A stretch of DNA of 64,000 nt, from the NCBI GenBank assembly GCA_963844865.1, contig CAWJPY010000004.1, positions 1 through 64,000 of the forward strand, given 5' to 3'. The position numbers and the translations under genes are program-made. Positions 7,919 through 16,453 of the stretch are shown here, piece after piece; position 1 is the stretch's first letter; each line of letters begins with the position of its first letter. The notes under the pieces were generated by a model that had not been told where the DNA came from, did not search any database, and saw only the letters and a program-made list of their open reading frames with translations. The DNA comes from CAWJPY01 sp963844865. GTDB lineage: Bacteria > Acidobacteriota > Thermoanaerobaculia > Thermoanaerobaculales > Sulfomarinibacteraceae.

Positions 7919-9048
7919 GCGCCCCCGACCCGGTCGAGCTGCTGAGGGAGCTGGTGGCCACGCCGAGCCTGAGCGGCGCCGAGGAGAGCGTCGCCAGGCT
8001 CGTCGCCAACCGGGCCTCCTCCTGGGACCTGCCCACCGAGCGAGTGGGGCGGAACGTCGTGATCCGGGTCGGGCACGGGCGAGGCCCGCGCCTGCTCCTC
8101 AACTCTCACCTGGACACCGTCGCGCCGGTGGCCGGCTGGTCTCACGACCCCTTCGCGCCCACCGAGCTGGAAGGTCGCATCAGCGGCCTCGGCGCCAACG
8201 ACGCCAAAGGCTCCGTGGCCGCCATGGTGGTGGCGGCGGCCTCGCTCAACGCCGACGCCCTGCCGGGCCAAGTCGTCCTGGCGCTCACCGTGGACGAGGA
8301 GATCGGCGGCGGCGGCGACGGGCTGGAGCGGCTCGTCGCGGCTCTCGGTCCCCTGGACGCGGCGGTCATCGGGGAGCCCACCGGGCTGGACATCTGCTGC
8401 GCCCAGAAGGGCCTCCTGATCCTGGAGGTGGAGACCTCCGGCGTCGCCCGGCACGCCGCCCACGCCCACCGTCTCCCCGGGGCCAACGCCATCACCGAGG
8501 CGGCCCGGGCCATCCTCGCCGTGGACGGCTGGCAGCCCGGGCCGGAGCACCCCCTGCTGGGACCGCCCACCTGTCACGTCACCACCATCGAGGGCGGCAC
8601 CCGGCGCAACGTGATTCCGGATCAGTGCACCTTCACCCTCGACATCCGGACCGTGGACGCAGGCGCCACCGACGACATCGTCGCCGAGGTGGCCCGGCGG
8701 ACCGGCGGCGAGGTGCGGGTGTGGTCCGACCGCATGCGCCCCTTCGACACCGACCGCGCCTCCCCCCTGGTGCGCGCCGCTCAGCGCGCGCGCCCCCAGG
8801 CGCGGCTGATCGGCTCCGCGACCATGTCCGACGCGGTGTGGACCCGCCACCTTCCCACGATCAAGGTCGGCCCGGGCGCCACGGAGCGTTCCCACACCGC
8901 TGGCGAGTACATCACCCGGGAGGAGCTCGCCGACGGCGTGCGCTTCTACCGGCGCCTCGTCGAGGAGCTCTTCCGGCGGGCCGCGGACGAGCCCTCGGCG
9001 AAGGGCGTTATCATCGGTCATCGACTCGCGGGGGGAGGCCGGCAATGA
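7915..9048 (+). CDS. argE: M20-family deacetylase, likely acetylcitrulline/acetylornithine deacetylase
   Basis: Zinc-dependent M20 amidohydrolase of 377 residues. Metal and catalytic residues are visible: HLDT (H65, D67), the metal-bridging Asp in GANDAKG (D96), the Glu pair in VDEEIGG (E128-E129) and GEPTG (E154). Because the operon carries an acetylornithine-type carbamoyltransferase, the natural substrate is more likely N-acetylcitrulline, as shown for the ArgE-like enzyme of Xanthomonas. It would release citrulline for ArgG and acetate. The family also contains LysK and succinyl-diaminopimelate desuccinylase, so the exact substrate is inferred from context. It is coupled by ATGA overlaps to argB upstream and the VOC gene downstream. 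Confidence 0.88.
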   Translation: MSAPDPVELLRELVATPSLSGAEESVARLVANRASSWDLPTERVGRNVVIRVGHGRGPRLLLNSHLDTVAPVAGWSHDPFAPTELEGRISGLGANDAKGSVAAMVVAAASLNADALPGQVVLALTVDEEIGGGGDGLERLVAALGPLDAAVIGEPTGLDICCAQKGLLILEVETSGVARHAAHAHRLPGANAITEAARAILAVDGWQPGPEHPLLGPPTCHVTTIEGGTRRNVIPDQCTFTLDIRTVDAGATDDIVAEVARRTGGEVRVWSDRMRPFDTDRASPLVRAAQRARPQARLIGSATMSDAVWTRHLPTIKVGPGATERSHTAGEYITREELADGVRFYRRLVEELFRRAADEPSAKGVIIGHRLAGGGRQ

Positions 9049-9416
9049 TCGGGTACGTGACGCTCGGGACCAACGACATCCAACGCGCCGCAGGGTTCTA
9101 CGACCAGCTGCTGGCGGTGATCGGCGCCTCGAGGACCATGCAGTCGGACAGGTTCATCGCCTGGGGCACGTCGCGGGCCGCGCCCGCCCTTTCCCTGGTC
9201 AAGCCCTACGACGGCAAGGAGGCCACAGTGGGGAACGGCGTCATGATCGCCCTCGTGGTGAGGGACCGCGACCAGGTCGACGCCCTCCACGCCAAGGCCC
9301 TGGAGCTGGGGGGAACGGACGAGGGCGCTCCCGGCCCGCGCGGGACCAGCGGCTTCTACGCCGGCTACTTCCGCGACCTGGACGGCAACAAGCTCAACGC
9401 GTTCTGCATGAGCTGA
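9045..9416 (+). CDS. VOC-superfamily (glyoxalase/bleomycin-resistance fold) protein
   Basis: 123 residues with the paired beta-alpha-beta-beta-beta layout of the vicinal oxygen chelate fold. It begins IGYVTLGTNDIQRAAGFYD and ends GFYAGYFRDLDGNKLNAFC. The start ATG overlaps the deacetylase stop (ATGA), with GGGAGG just upstream. The substrate is unknown. Many such small proteins are annotated as lactoylglutathione lyase-like, but sequence alone does not support that here. It is the last gene of the arginine operon. The stop is 17 bases from the convergent radical SAM gene. Confidence 0.85.
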   Translation: MIGYVTLGTNDIQRAAGFYDQLLAVIGASRTMQSDRFIAWGTSRAAPALSLVKPYDGKEATVGNGVMIALVVRDRDQVDALHAKALELGGTDEGAPGPRGTSGFYAGYFRDLDGNKLNAFCMS

Positions 9417-9433
9417 CGAGACAGCGGCAGCGA

Positions 9434-11060
9434 TCAGTGGCCGCCGAGGGGCGCTCCCGCACGGGGCGACCGCTCGGCGAGGAGCCGGCGGGCGCGCTCG
9501 AGCTTGTCGGCAAAGTGGCTCCTCTTGAGGTCCTGGGTCCAGTGCTTCAGAGTCCGCCAGCCCACGAAGCGGATGATGCTGTTGCGCCAGTGCCGGTACC
9601 AGCGCAGCCACCCGGCGTGGAGATCGGTCACGGAGAGGCCGATCCACGGGAAGATGAGGGTGTGGAGGCCCACCGCGAACATGTACCGGAAGCGGTAGAA
9701 GCGGCCCATGATGCGGCACAGTGCGGCCTGCATCTCCTGGGGGCTGACCTGACCGTCGGGCTCGAACAGGGGGAAGTTGCCGTCGTAGTACTCCCAACCC
9801 AGGGTCTCCACGGGAAAGACCCTGTTCTGCATCCTCAGACGGGCGGTCATCTCGGTCCCCGGCAGCGGCACCGGCAGCAGCACCTGGACGGTGTCGAGAC
9901 GGGCCTTCTTGATGAACCTCCGGAAGCGTCGGACCCTCTGGCTCGTGGGCAGGTCGACCGTCGGCCCCGCGGCCAGGGGATAGCCGAAGATGAACATCCC
10001 GTGGACGAAGAAGCCGGCCTCGTGGAAGGTGCGGGTCAGGTCGCACCATCTCCTCCGGCCTGAGCTTCTTGTTCATGGCCTCCAGCTCCTCCTGGATGGG
10101 CGACTCGAAGCCCACCGCCAGCGAGTTCATGCCCGCCCGCCGCATCGCCGCGAGGAGCTCTGCGTCCCGTGCCCGGTCGAGCCGGATCTGGACCGTGAAC
10201 CAGAGGCGCAGGTGGTTCTCCTCCTGGTAGGAGGCCAGCATCTCGCACAGCCTGAGCGCCTGGCCGCGGTACTGCCCGAACAGGTCGTCCACCAGGAAGA
10301 ACTCGCGCGCCCCGTGCCTCTCCACCAGGGACGTGACGCACTCGAACACCCGCTCCGGGCTCTGCGGCCTGGGCCTGCCCTTGACGGTGCAGAACTCGCA
10401 GTCCATGCCGCAGCCCCGGGTCCAGCTCACCGGGAACACCTTGACCCGGGCGTAGCGCAGCAGCGAGAAGTCGGGCTGTGGCAGGGCCGCGAAGTCGGTG
10501 AGGGGCGGCCGCTCCGGGGTGTGGACGAGACGGCCTCCGTCGAGGAACGCGATGCCGGCCACGTCGCCGCGCGGCCGGCCATGGCGGAGGGCGGGCAGCA
10601 GCTCTTTGATGGTCGCCTCGCCCTCGCCGATGGCCACCACGGTCACGTGGTTGGCGAGGGCCTCGACCACGTTCTCCCCGATGAAGTGCTGACCGCCGGC
10701 CACCACGGGCACCCCGGCGGACGCATAGGCTGCCGCCACCCGGTACAGCCTGGGCACGGTCGAGGACAGCCCCCCGTAGAGGCCGACCACCGCCGCCGGC
10801 CGCAGCTCCTGGAGACGCCGGTGATCCGGCATGCCTCCTTCGTCCCTGGGGCCCGGCGCTCGGTAGTTGTTCTCGTCGATCACCTCCACGTCCCAGCCTG
10901 CCAGCTCACGGGCCGCGGTGGCCACACACAGCGGGCCCAGAGAGGTCGTCTTGCGCGCCACGTGCGAGTAGATGTTGAACGCCGGGTAGGCGGGGATGAT
11001 CATGCGGAAGAGCGGCCGTCGATCTTCCGCGCTGGATGGCCCTGTCACTGCTGCTGCCAT
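9434..11060 (-). CDS. B12-binding radical SAM protein, with one frameshift
   Basis: An N-terminal cobalamin-binding-type Rossmann domain (about residues 20-160, with VVGLYGGLSS and VVAGGQHFIGE) is followed by a radical SAM core. The cluster cysteines are C217, C221 and C224 in GCGMDCEFC (CX3CX2C). The start ATG at 11060 has GGAG six bases upstream. Near plus-strand 10042 the frame is lost after KLRPEEMVR. Adding one base restores DLTRTFHEAGFFVHGMFIFGYPLA and the rest of the ~540-residue protein, so the break looks like a one-base deletion. Relatives act on hopanoids, bacteriochlorophyll, lipids and peptides. The substrate here cannot be told. It converges on the arginine operon and diverges from the DUF362 gene. 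Confidence 0.85.
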
Positions 11061-11376
11061 GGAAAGCTCCTTCACACACCCGGCGGCCGGATGCCGCCAG
11101 CACGGATCGATCCATCGGGGACGCCGCCCGGTCCCCGAAATGGGGGGTCGCTGACCCCAACCATACATGGAAACCCCGTGACCGGCACAACCGGCCCGGA
11201 GAACGCCCCACGTCTCGACCTCCTAAGATCTGGCTGGTAGCTGGAAGTGTGAGGAATTCCAGTATTACGTCTCAGGACGGCAGCTCTTGTTGTGGTAGCC
11301 TGGTGACAACGATCGGGGCGAGCCAAGAGAGCCGGGAGCTCCACGTGTCGGACGGGTGGCACGGGAGGTGGGCGTC
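11061..11376. other. divergent intergenic region
   Basis: 316 bases between two divergent genes. It holds a short inverted repeat, GGGGTC-GCT-GACCCC, at about 11146-11160, and an AT-richer stretch near 11225-11300 where promoters for the DUF362 gene could lie. I see no ORF with a ribosome site and no recognised riboswitch. Confidence 0.4.
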
Positions 11377-12822
11377 ATGGGCGGGCACAGGGTCCTCATC
11401 AGGCGTTGCGAGTCCTACGACCCTGCACGGATCGCCGCGATTGTCGGTGACGGCATGGCGGAGCTGGGGTTCGCGCCCTCGGGAAGGACCCTGCTCAAAC
11501 CCAACTGCGTGCTCGCCCATCCCACCTACGTCCCCGACGCCTGCACCAGGGCCGAGTTCCTGGACGGGGTCCTGGTCGCCTGCCGCGCCCACGGGCGGGG
11601 GGTGGAACGCCTCACGGTGGGCGAGAAAAGCGGCCTCGCCGTGCCCACCCGGTGGAGCACTGCCAACGCCGGCTACCCCGAGGTGTGCGCCCGTCACGGG
11701 GCGCGCATGTCCTACTTCGAGGAGACCCGCCAGGTGCCGGTGCGCCTCACCGCGGAGGGCCGGCTGCGGGACCTCGTGTACGTGCCCCGGCCGGTCGTCG
11801 ACACCGACTGCCTGGTCAACCTCCCCAAGCTCAAGGCCCACCCCTGGACGAGGATGACCGCCAGCCTCAAGAACTACATCGGGCTCCAGGACGACCGCCA
11901 CCGCATCGTGGACCACGACGGCGAGTTGGAGCACAAGATCGCCGATCTCCAGGAGGTGATCCAGTCCCGGTTCATCGCCGTGGACGCCATCGTCGCCGGG
12001 GAGCTGATGATGGTCTGCACCGAGCCGCGCCCCCTCGGCGCCATCGTCATGGGCACCAACGCCTGCGCGGTGGACACCGTGTGCGCGCACATCCTCCACC
12101 TCGATCCGGCGCAGGTCGTCCATCTCCGCCTGTGCTCGGAGCGGGGGTACGGTCCCTGCTCCCTGGGAGACCTGGAGATCGGCGGCGACTACCCCCTGGA
12201 CGAGGTGCGCACGCGCAGCGCGGGCTTCCGGGTCCTCCACGAGCGCATCGACGAGCACTTCGCGGAGGGCCCCCTCACGTGCACCGTGGGCGACTTCCCG
12301 GGCGAAGGGTGGAGGGACTACTGCTGGGGCGGCTGTCCGGGGGTGCTCCAAGAGGTGGTGCACCTGTGTCGGCGGGTCTTCCCCGGGTGCGAGAACCGCA
12401 TGAGGAAGGTCCGCTGCGTGGTGGGCCGGGTGGAGGGGCCCCTCGACCTCGCCCCGGACGAGCGCGCCCTCTTCCTGGGCGACTGCGCGGGCTGGGAGGG
12501 TGAGATCGGCGGCGAGCCGGTCACCGTCGAGAGCCGCTACGTGAGCCACCGCGACCTCCACGCCCACGGTCGCCAGTCGGTGGATCCCCTGCGCGGCAGG
12601 CTCCGCCTCGCCCGCCAGGCGAGGCGCGTCAAGGGAGCCCGCTGGTATCGCCTCAAAGGCTGTCCCGTCCCTCAGGCCGAGCTGCAGCACCATCTCGCCC
12701 TGCTCGCCGGCATCCCCGACGTGGGTGAGCACCCGGCGCTGCTCGCCGGCCGCAGCAGCCACGTCTACCTGGACTACCTCAAGATGCGCACGATGCGCCT
12801 GCTGCGTCACGTCGTGGGGTGA
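11377..12822 (+). CDS. DUF362-domain protein
   Basis: 481 residues from ATG 11377, which has GGGAGGTGG upstream; the in-frame GTG at 11356 is less likely. The first ~280 residues match the DUF362 pattern: LLKPNCV, DTDCLVNLPKLKAH, MTASLKNYIGLQDDRHR and GTNACAVDTVCAHI. The domain is usually found in iron-sulfur or cofactor-related proteins of unknown activity. The C-terminal ~200 residues hold many cysteines (in YCWGGCPGVL, LCRRVFPGCENRMRKVRC and LGDCAGWEGE), enough for a metal or Fe-S site, though not in a classic ferredoxin spacing. It diverges from the radical SAM gene. No membrane or signal segment is seen. Function unknown. Confidence 0.8.
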   Translation: MGGHRVLIRRCESYDPARIAAIVGDGMAELGFAPSGRTLLKPNCVLAHPTYVPDACTRAEFLDGVLVACRAHGRGVERLTVGEKSGLAVPTRWSTANAGYPEVCARHGARMSYFEETRQVPVRLTAEGRLRDLVYVPRPVVDTDCLVNLPKLKAHPWTRMTASLKNYIGLQDDRHRIVDHDGELEHKIADLQEVIQSRFIAVDAIVAGELMMVCTEPRPLGAIVMGTNACAVDTVCAHILHLDPAQVVHLRLCSERGYGPCSLGDLEIGGDYPLDEVRTRSAGFRVLHERIDEHFAEGPLTCTVGDFPGEGWRDYCWGGCPGVLQEVVHLCRRVFPGCENRMRKVRCVVGRVEGPLDLAPDERALFLGDCAGWEGEIGGEPVTVESRYVSHRDLHAHGRQSVDPLRGRLRLARQARRVKGARWYRLKGCPVPQAELQHHLALLAGIPDVGEHPALLAGRSSHVYLDYLKMRTMRLLRHVVG

Positions 12823-13163
12823 GGCCCTCCGCCCACCCTCTTTCGTGAGGGGCAAGGCCACCCCCCCGCCGCGAGAGAGGTGGGAGTGAGCGGCGGGCAG
12901 CACGACGCGAGGATAGCCGCCGCCGATCGCAGACGCTGCCGCGGACGCCGTCGCTGATCGCAGCCGCTGTCCCTGCCGCTGCAACACCGAACTCGGCGAA
13001 GCACCGCCTCGACTCTTCGGACCTCTTTAGTCGTCGGTAACGCGCCCCTAACCCATGACTCCTCACCCCTCACCCCTCACCCCTCACCCCTCACCTCCTA
13101 CGGACCACCCGAGGGTCCCGTGGGGTATGCTCGGTACTCGGCACACACTGGGAGCGAGACGAG
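12823..13163. other. intergenic region with heptamer tandem repeat before argH
   Basis: 341 bases. The first part (12,900-12,985) is rich in GCCGCTG and GATCGCAG motifs seen in other gaps of this window. Next is a CACCCCT tandem repeat (13,061-13,094), then a TATGCT -10-like hexamer near 13,126 that could serve argH. No ARG box is seen, unlike upstream of argR. Confidence 0.45.
13061..13094 (+). repeat. CACCCCT heptamer tandem repeat
   Basis: Four perfect, back-to-back copies of CACCCCT run from 13,064 to 13,091, with partial copies at each end. Such short tandem repeats can change copy number by slippage. It sits about 70 bases upstream of the argH start, between possible promoter sequence and the previous gene. 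Confidence 0.9.
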
Positions 13164-14534
13164 ATGGGCGAGAAGCTGTGGAGCAAGGGCGAGGGTGCGG
13201 GACCCGACGAGGCGGTCGAGGCCTTCACCGTGGGTGACGACCCCGAGGTCGACGCCCACATCCTGGCCGACGACTGCTGGGCCTCCATCGCCCACGCGGC
13301 GGCCCTCCACCGCGCCGGCATCCTCGCCGCCGAGGAGCTGGCGAGCTTGCAGGACGCGCTGCTGGCGCTCATCGATCTCCATGCCCGGGTCGGCGTCCCC
13401 ATCGCCCGCTCCCAGGAGGACTGCCACACCGCCATCGAGCAGCTCCTCGTGGAGCGCCTCGGCGCGGTGGGCAAGAAGATCCACACCGGACGTTCCCGCA
13501 ACGACCAGGTGCTCACCGCGCTCCGCCTGTACGTGCGGCGGCGACTCATGGAGATCGTGGGACGCCTCCATGCGCTGGCGGAGGTCCTGCTGCACCGCGC
13601 CGAGGCGGGGCTCAAGACACCCATGCGCGGGCTCACCCACACCCGGCCCGCCATGCCCACCACCCTGGCCGTCTACCTCGGGGCCTGGGTGGAGGCGCTC
13701 CTGGACGACGCCACGCTGCTCCGCACCGCCTTTGCGCTCAACGACCGCTCGCCTTTGGGCAGCGCCGCCGGCTACGGCTCGCCCCTCCCCCTGGACCGCG
13801 AGCTGACCCGCGAGCTGCTCGGCTTCGCCGACCTGCAGGTGAACGCGCTCTACTGCCAGAACAGCCGCGGCAAGGTGGAAGGCACGGTCCTCTTCGCCCT
13901 GGAATCGGCGCAAGACACCCTGGCCAAGCTGGCCGGCGACCTGATCCTGTTCTCGGCCCCCGACCTCGCCTACCTGTCCCTTCCGGTCCAGCTCACCACG
14001 GGCTCCAGCATCATGCCCCAGAAGCGCAATCCCGACGTGCTGGAGCTGGTCCGCGCCCGCGCCGGCGTGGTGACGGGCGCCGCCGCCCAGGTGCGGGCCA
14101 TCGCCGGCCGCCTCATCTCCGGCTATCACCGCGACTATCAGCTCCTCAAGGCGCCCCTCATCCGCGCCCTGGCCACGGTGGCGGAGAGCCTCGACATGAT
14201 GGGCGGGGTGGCGGACGCCATGGTCTTCGACGAGGAGGCCCTCGCCGCGTCCTGCAGCTCGGCCATCTACGCGGCCGACCTGGCCCTGGAGAAGGCCAGG
14301 GAGGGGACGCCCTTCCGGGACGCCTACCGCACCGCCATGGCCGAGCTCGAGGGCCTCACCGTGGACCGTGCCTTCGTGCTCTCCCGCATCGCCGCCTACC
14401 AGACGCTGGGGGCCATGGGCAACCCCGGTCTGGACAGGTACCGCGGCCCCCTCGACGACCTCGCGCGTTGGCTGGCCGACGGCAACGCCCGGCTGCGGGA
14501 GGTCGAAGCCCGGCTCCGCTCACCCCTCGAGTAG
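13164..14534 (+). CDS. argH: argininosuccinate lyase
   Basis: Splits argininosuccinate to arginine and fumarate, the last step of the pathway. The fumarase/aspartase superfamily signature GSSIMPQKRNP is at 280-290, HTGRSRND at 107-114 and the catalytic-His region THTRPA at 158-163. At 456 residues the length is normal. The start ATG follows a purine-rich GGGAGCGAGACGAG stretch. It stands alone, about 3.7 kb from the end of the main operon, and converges with the GWxTD gene after 38 bases. No ARG box is visible upstream, so control may differ from the operon. Confidence 0.95.
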   Translation: MGEKLWSKGEGAGPDEAVEAFTVGDDPEVDAHILADDCWASIAHAAALHRAGILAAEELASLQDALLALIDLHARVGVPIARSQEDCHTAIEQLLVERLGAVGKKIHTGRSRNDQVLTALRLYVRRRLMEIVGRLHALAEVLLHRAEAGLKTPMRGLTHTRPAMPTTLAVYLGAWVEALLDDATLLRTAFALNDRSPLGSAAGYGSPLPLDRELTRELLGFADLQVNALYCQNSRGKVEGTVLFALESAQDTLAKLAGDLILFSAPDLAYLSLPVQLTTGSSIMPQKRNPDVLELVRARAGVVTGAAAQVRAIAGRLISGYHRDYQLLKAPLIRALATVAESLDMMGGVADAMVFDEEALAASCSSAIYAADLALEKAREGTPFRDAYRTAMAELEGLTVDRAFVLSRIAAYQTLGAMGNPGLDRYRGPLDDLARWLADGNARLREVEARLRSPLE

Positions 14535-14572
14535 GCGCCACCGGGGCCGCAGGGGCACCGTCGCGTCTCCGC

Positions 14573-16096
14573 TTACTGGTGGTCGCCCGTGCCCGAGGCG
14601 CCCGCCGGCTCGGCGTCGTCTTTGACCAGGGTGAAGGGGATGGCGACCCTGGTCTCGGCGCCGTCCGTGGTCTGGATGAGCTGGACCTCGAGGGTGTAGT
14701 CACCGGGCCGCGGGATCACGCCGAGCTCGACGCCGCCGCCGTACATCCAGAGGCCGGAGGTCACCTGTGACAGCTTCGCCGGCTCCGGAGGGTTCTCCAC
14801 CAGGCGTTTACCGGCCTGGGAGAGAGAGACCCGGACCTCGATCTGGGGCTGGCCGTCGTCCCCCAGGTCCGGCTGCAGGACGTACGTCAGGTAGTTGAGG
14901 GTGTCCCCGGGCTCGTAGGTCGCGTCCGTCCGCGGAATGACATGCCACCCCCCCACGCTGAAGGGAGCGTTGATGGTGGGGTGTGCCAGCTGCACCACTC
15001 GCCCGCCCCACAGGAAGGGCGCGAAGACCGTGGTGTCCAGCGGCACATCGGTGGTCTCCAGCTGGACCGTCGTCACGGCCAGGGGCGACTCGTCCCGGGC
15101 GATGGCCACGTCGAGGGCCCAGGTCCCGGGGGAGACCGGCACGGACAGCTCATACGCCCGTCCCGCGGGGACGTCGAGCGCATTCACCTCGTCCTGGAAG
15201 CTGCCCACCGTCTCGCCCGTGGCGGTGCTCCGCAGTCGGCCCACCACCAGGGCCGTCTCGGGTCCCGAGGCCAGCTCGATGTGGGTCCAGATGAAGTGGC
15301 TGGAGGCGCTCACGAGGCCTTCCTTGGTGAGGACCGCGGCCGGGGAGGGCGCGCCCTGTGCGCCGCCGCTGAACCACGCGAGCTGCGCGGCGGTGGCGGG
15401 CTCGGTGCCCTCGATCAGGCCGTAGCGTGGGATCTCCTCCAGGTCCGGGTGGCGAACGAGAATCTCGGGCACCTGGGCGAGCAGGTGCAGGGCCACCCGG
15501 TTGCGGGGGCTGCCCCTGTCCAGGAGGAAGTCACCGCTGCCGGGCCTGGTCTCCTGGAAGACCACCCACACCTGCTGGTCCTCCGTGATCCCCTGGGGGA
15601 GCGACGTGGGGTCGTAGACCCAGGCCTCCACCGTCCCGCCCCCGCGCATGGTGTCGATGCCCAGGCTCGGCGCCTCGTGCTGGACCGATCCCATGGCGCC
15701 CGATCCCTCCTCGATGCTGGGAGCCTCCGAGCTCCTCTCCGCATGTCGCGTCGGCCGTCCGAGCAGGATGAGCACCTTGCCGCGATCGGTCATGGCGCCA
15801 CGCTCGCGGTCGTTGCTGAAGTTGGCGTCGGCCGCCTTGACCCTGAGGTCGAAGGCCTCCTTGAACTCGTTGAGCGGGGTCGCCAGGTTCGGGTCCCGCT
15901 TCGCCCAGAAGAGGTCGATGAACTGCTCCGCCTGGGCGGGCGTGTCCACCCTCTTCCACTGCTTCCTCTCCTTCCTCGTGATGAGGTAGCCGGGAGGGCC
16001 GTCGAAGTAGTCGCGCCAGTTGTCCGGCAGCGCGGCGGAGCCGATGCCCGCGGTGAGCATGACGGCGGCGAGGACGATCAAGGGACGAGCTCTCAT
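14573..16096 (-). CDS. secreted GWxTD-domain protein
   Basis: 507 residues with an N-terminal Sec signal peptide (MRARPLIVLAAVMLTAGIGSAA). The GWxTD domain follows at about residues 25-125, including FIDLFWAKRDPN, FKEAFDLRVKAADANF and TDRGKVLILLGRP. The name-giving Trp is replaced (GAMTD instead of GWxTD). The remaining ~350 residues are beta-rich and Ig-like, with no catalytic motif. Proteins of this type are common in Acidobacteriota and related phyla and have no known function; they are probably periplasmic or surface-bound. It is a single gene, convergent with argH. Confidence 0.8.
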   Translation of the reverse strand: MRARPLIVLAAVMLTAGIGSAALPDNWRDYFDGPPGYLITRKERKQWKRVDTPAQAEQFIDLFWAKRDPNLATPLNEFKEAFDLRVKAADANFSNDRERGAMTDRGKVLILLGRPTRHAERSSEAPSIEEGSGAMGSVQHEAPSLGIDTMRGGGTVEAWVYDPTSLPQGITEDQQVWVVFQETRPGSGDFLLDRGSPRNRVALHLLAQVPEILVRHPDLEEIPRYGLIEGTEPATAAQLAWFSGGAQGAPSPAAVLTKEGLVSASSHFIWTHIELASGPETALVVGRLRSTATGETVGSFQDEVNALDVPAGRAYELSVPVSPGTWALDVAIARDESPLAVTTVQLETTDVPLDTTVFAPFLWGGRVVQLAHPTINAPFSVGGWHVIPRTDATYEPGDTLNYLTYVLQPDLGDDGQPQIEVRVSLSQAGKRLVENPPEPAKLSQVTSGLWMYGGGVELGVIPRPGDYTLEVQLIQTTDGAETRVAIPFTLVKDDAEPAGASGTGDHQ

Positions 16097-16205
16097 CGAA
16101 CGCTCCGTTCAGAGGTTTGGGAGCCGGGCCGACCGGTCGGCTTCCGGGCCGCGGGGCGGTCGGCGGCGCGTGGCGTCGCATTGTACCCTCGCCCGACCGG
16201 GCCGG

Positions 16206-16372
16206 TCACATCTCCTCGACCAGGTCCGGGATCCGGCCCCGGGCGACATCGTCGAGAAGCTGCTCGCCGGGCTGGCGAACGCACGGATGAGCCCGGGCTC
16301 CAGGCCTCGCTCCCGAATCAGCCGGAACGCCTCTCCTCCCGCTCGGTATCGCAGGGCACCGCCGTCGGGCAT
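16206..16372 (-). pseudogene. possible small frame-broken gene
   Basis: From ATG 16372 the minus strand reads MPDGGALRYRAGGEAFRLIR and then ERGLEPGLIRAF, a plausible amphipathic peptide. A one-base shift then gives GEQLLDDVARGRIPDLVEEM and a stop at 16206. Together this would be a ~55-residue protein with good composition in both halves, whereas each frame alone runs into noise. I recognise no family. The rest of the 16,097-16,453 gap holds nothing else. It could be a real microgene with an indel or a chance match. Confidence 0.3.
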
Positions 16373-16453
16373 GGTGGAAGCGTACCCGGCCCGCGCCGGT
16401 GTCGGAGCCGACGGCATGGGATAGAATCGAGGTCCACGACAACGGAGGGCACC

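Noticed and set aside
7519..9045. Long open frame on the minus strand opposite the deacetylase gene
   Set aside because: It is a mirror frame of a GC-rich gene, rich in Gly/His/Arg/Val with no domain, and the plus-strand gene is certain.
13061..13094. CRISPR-like repeat
   Set aside because: Copies of 7 bases are back to back with no spacers, and there is no cas gene.
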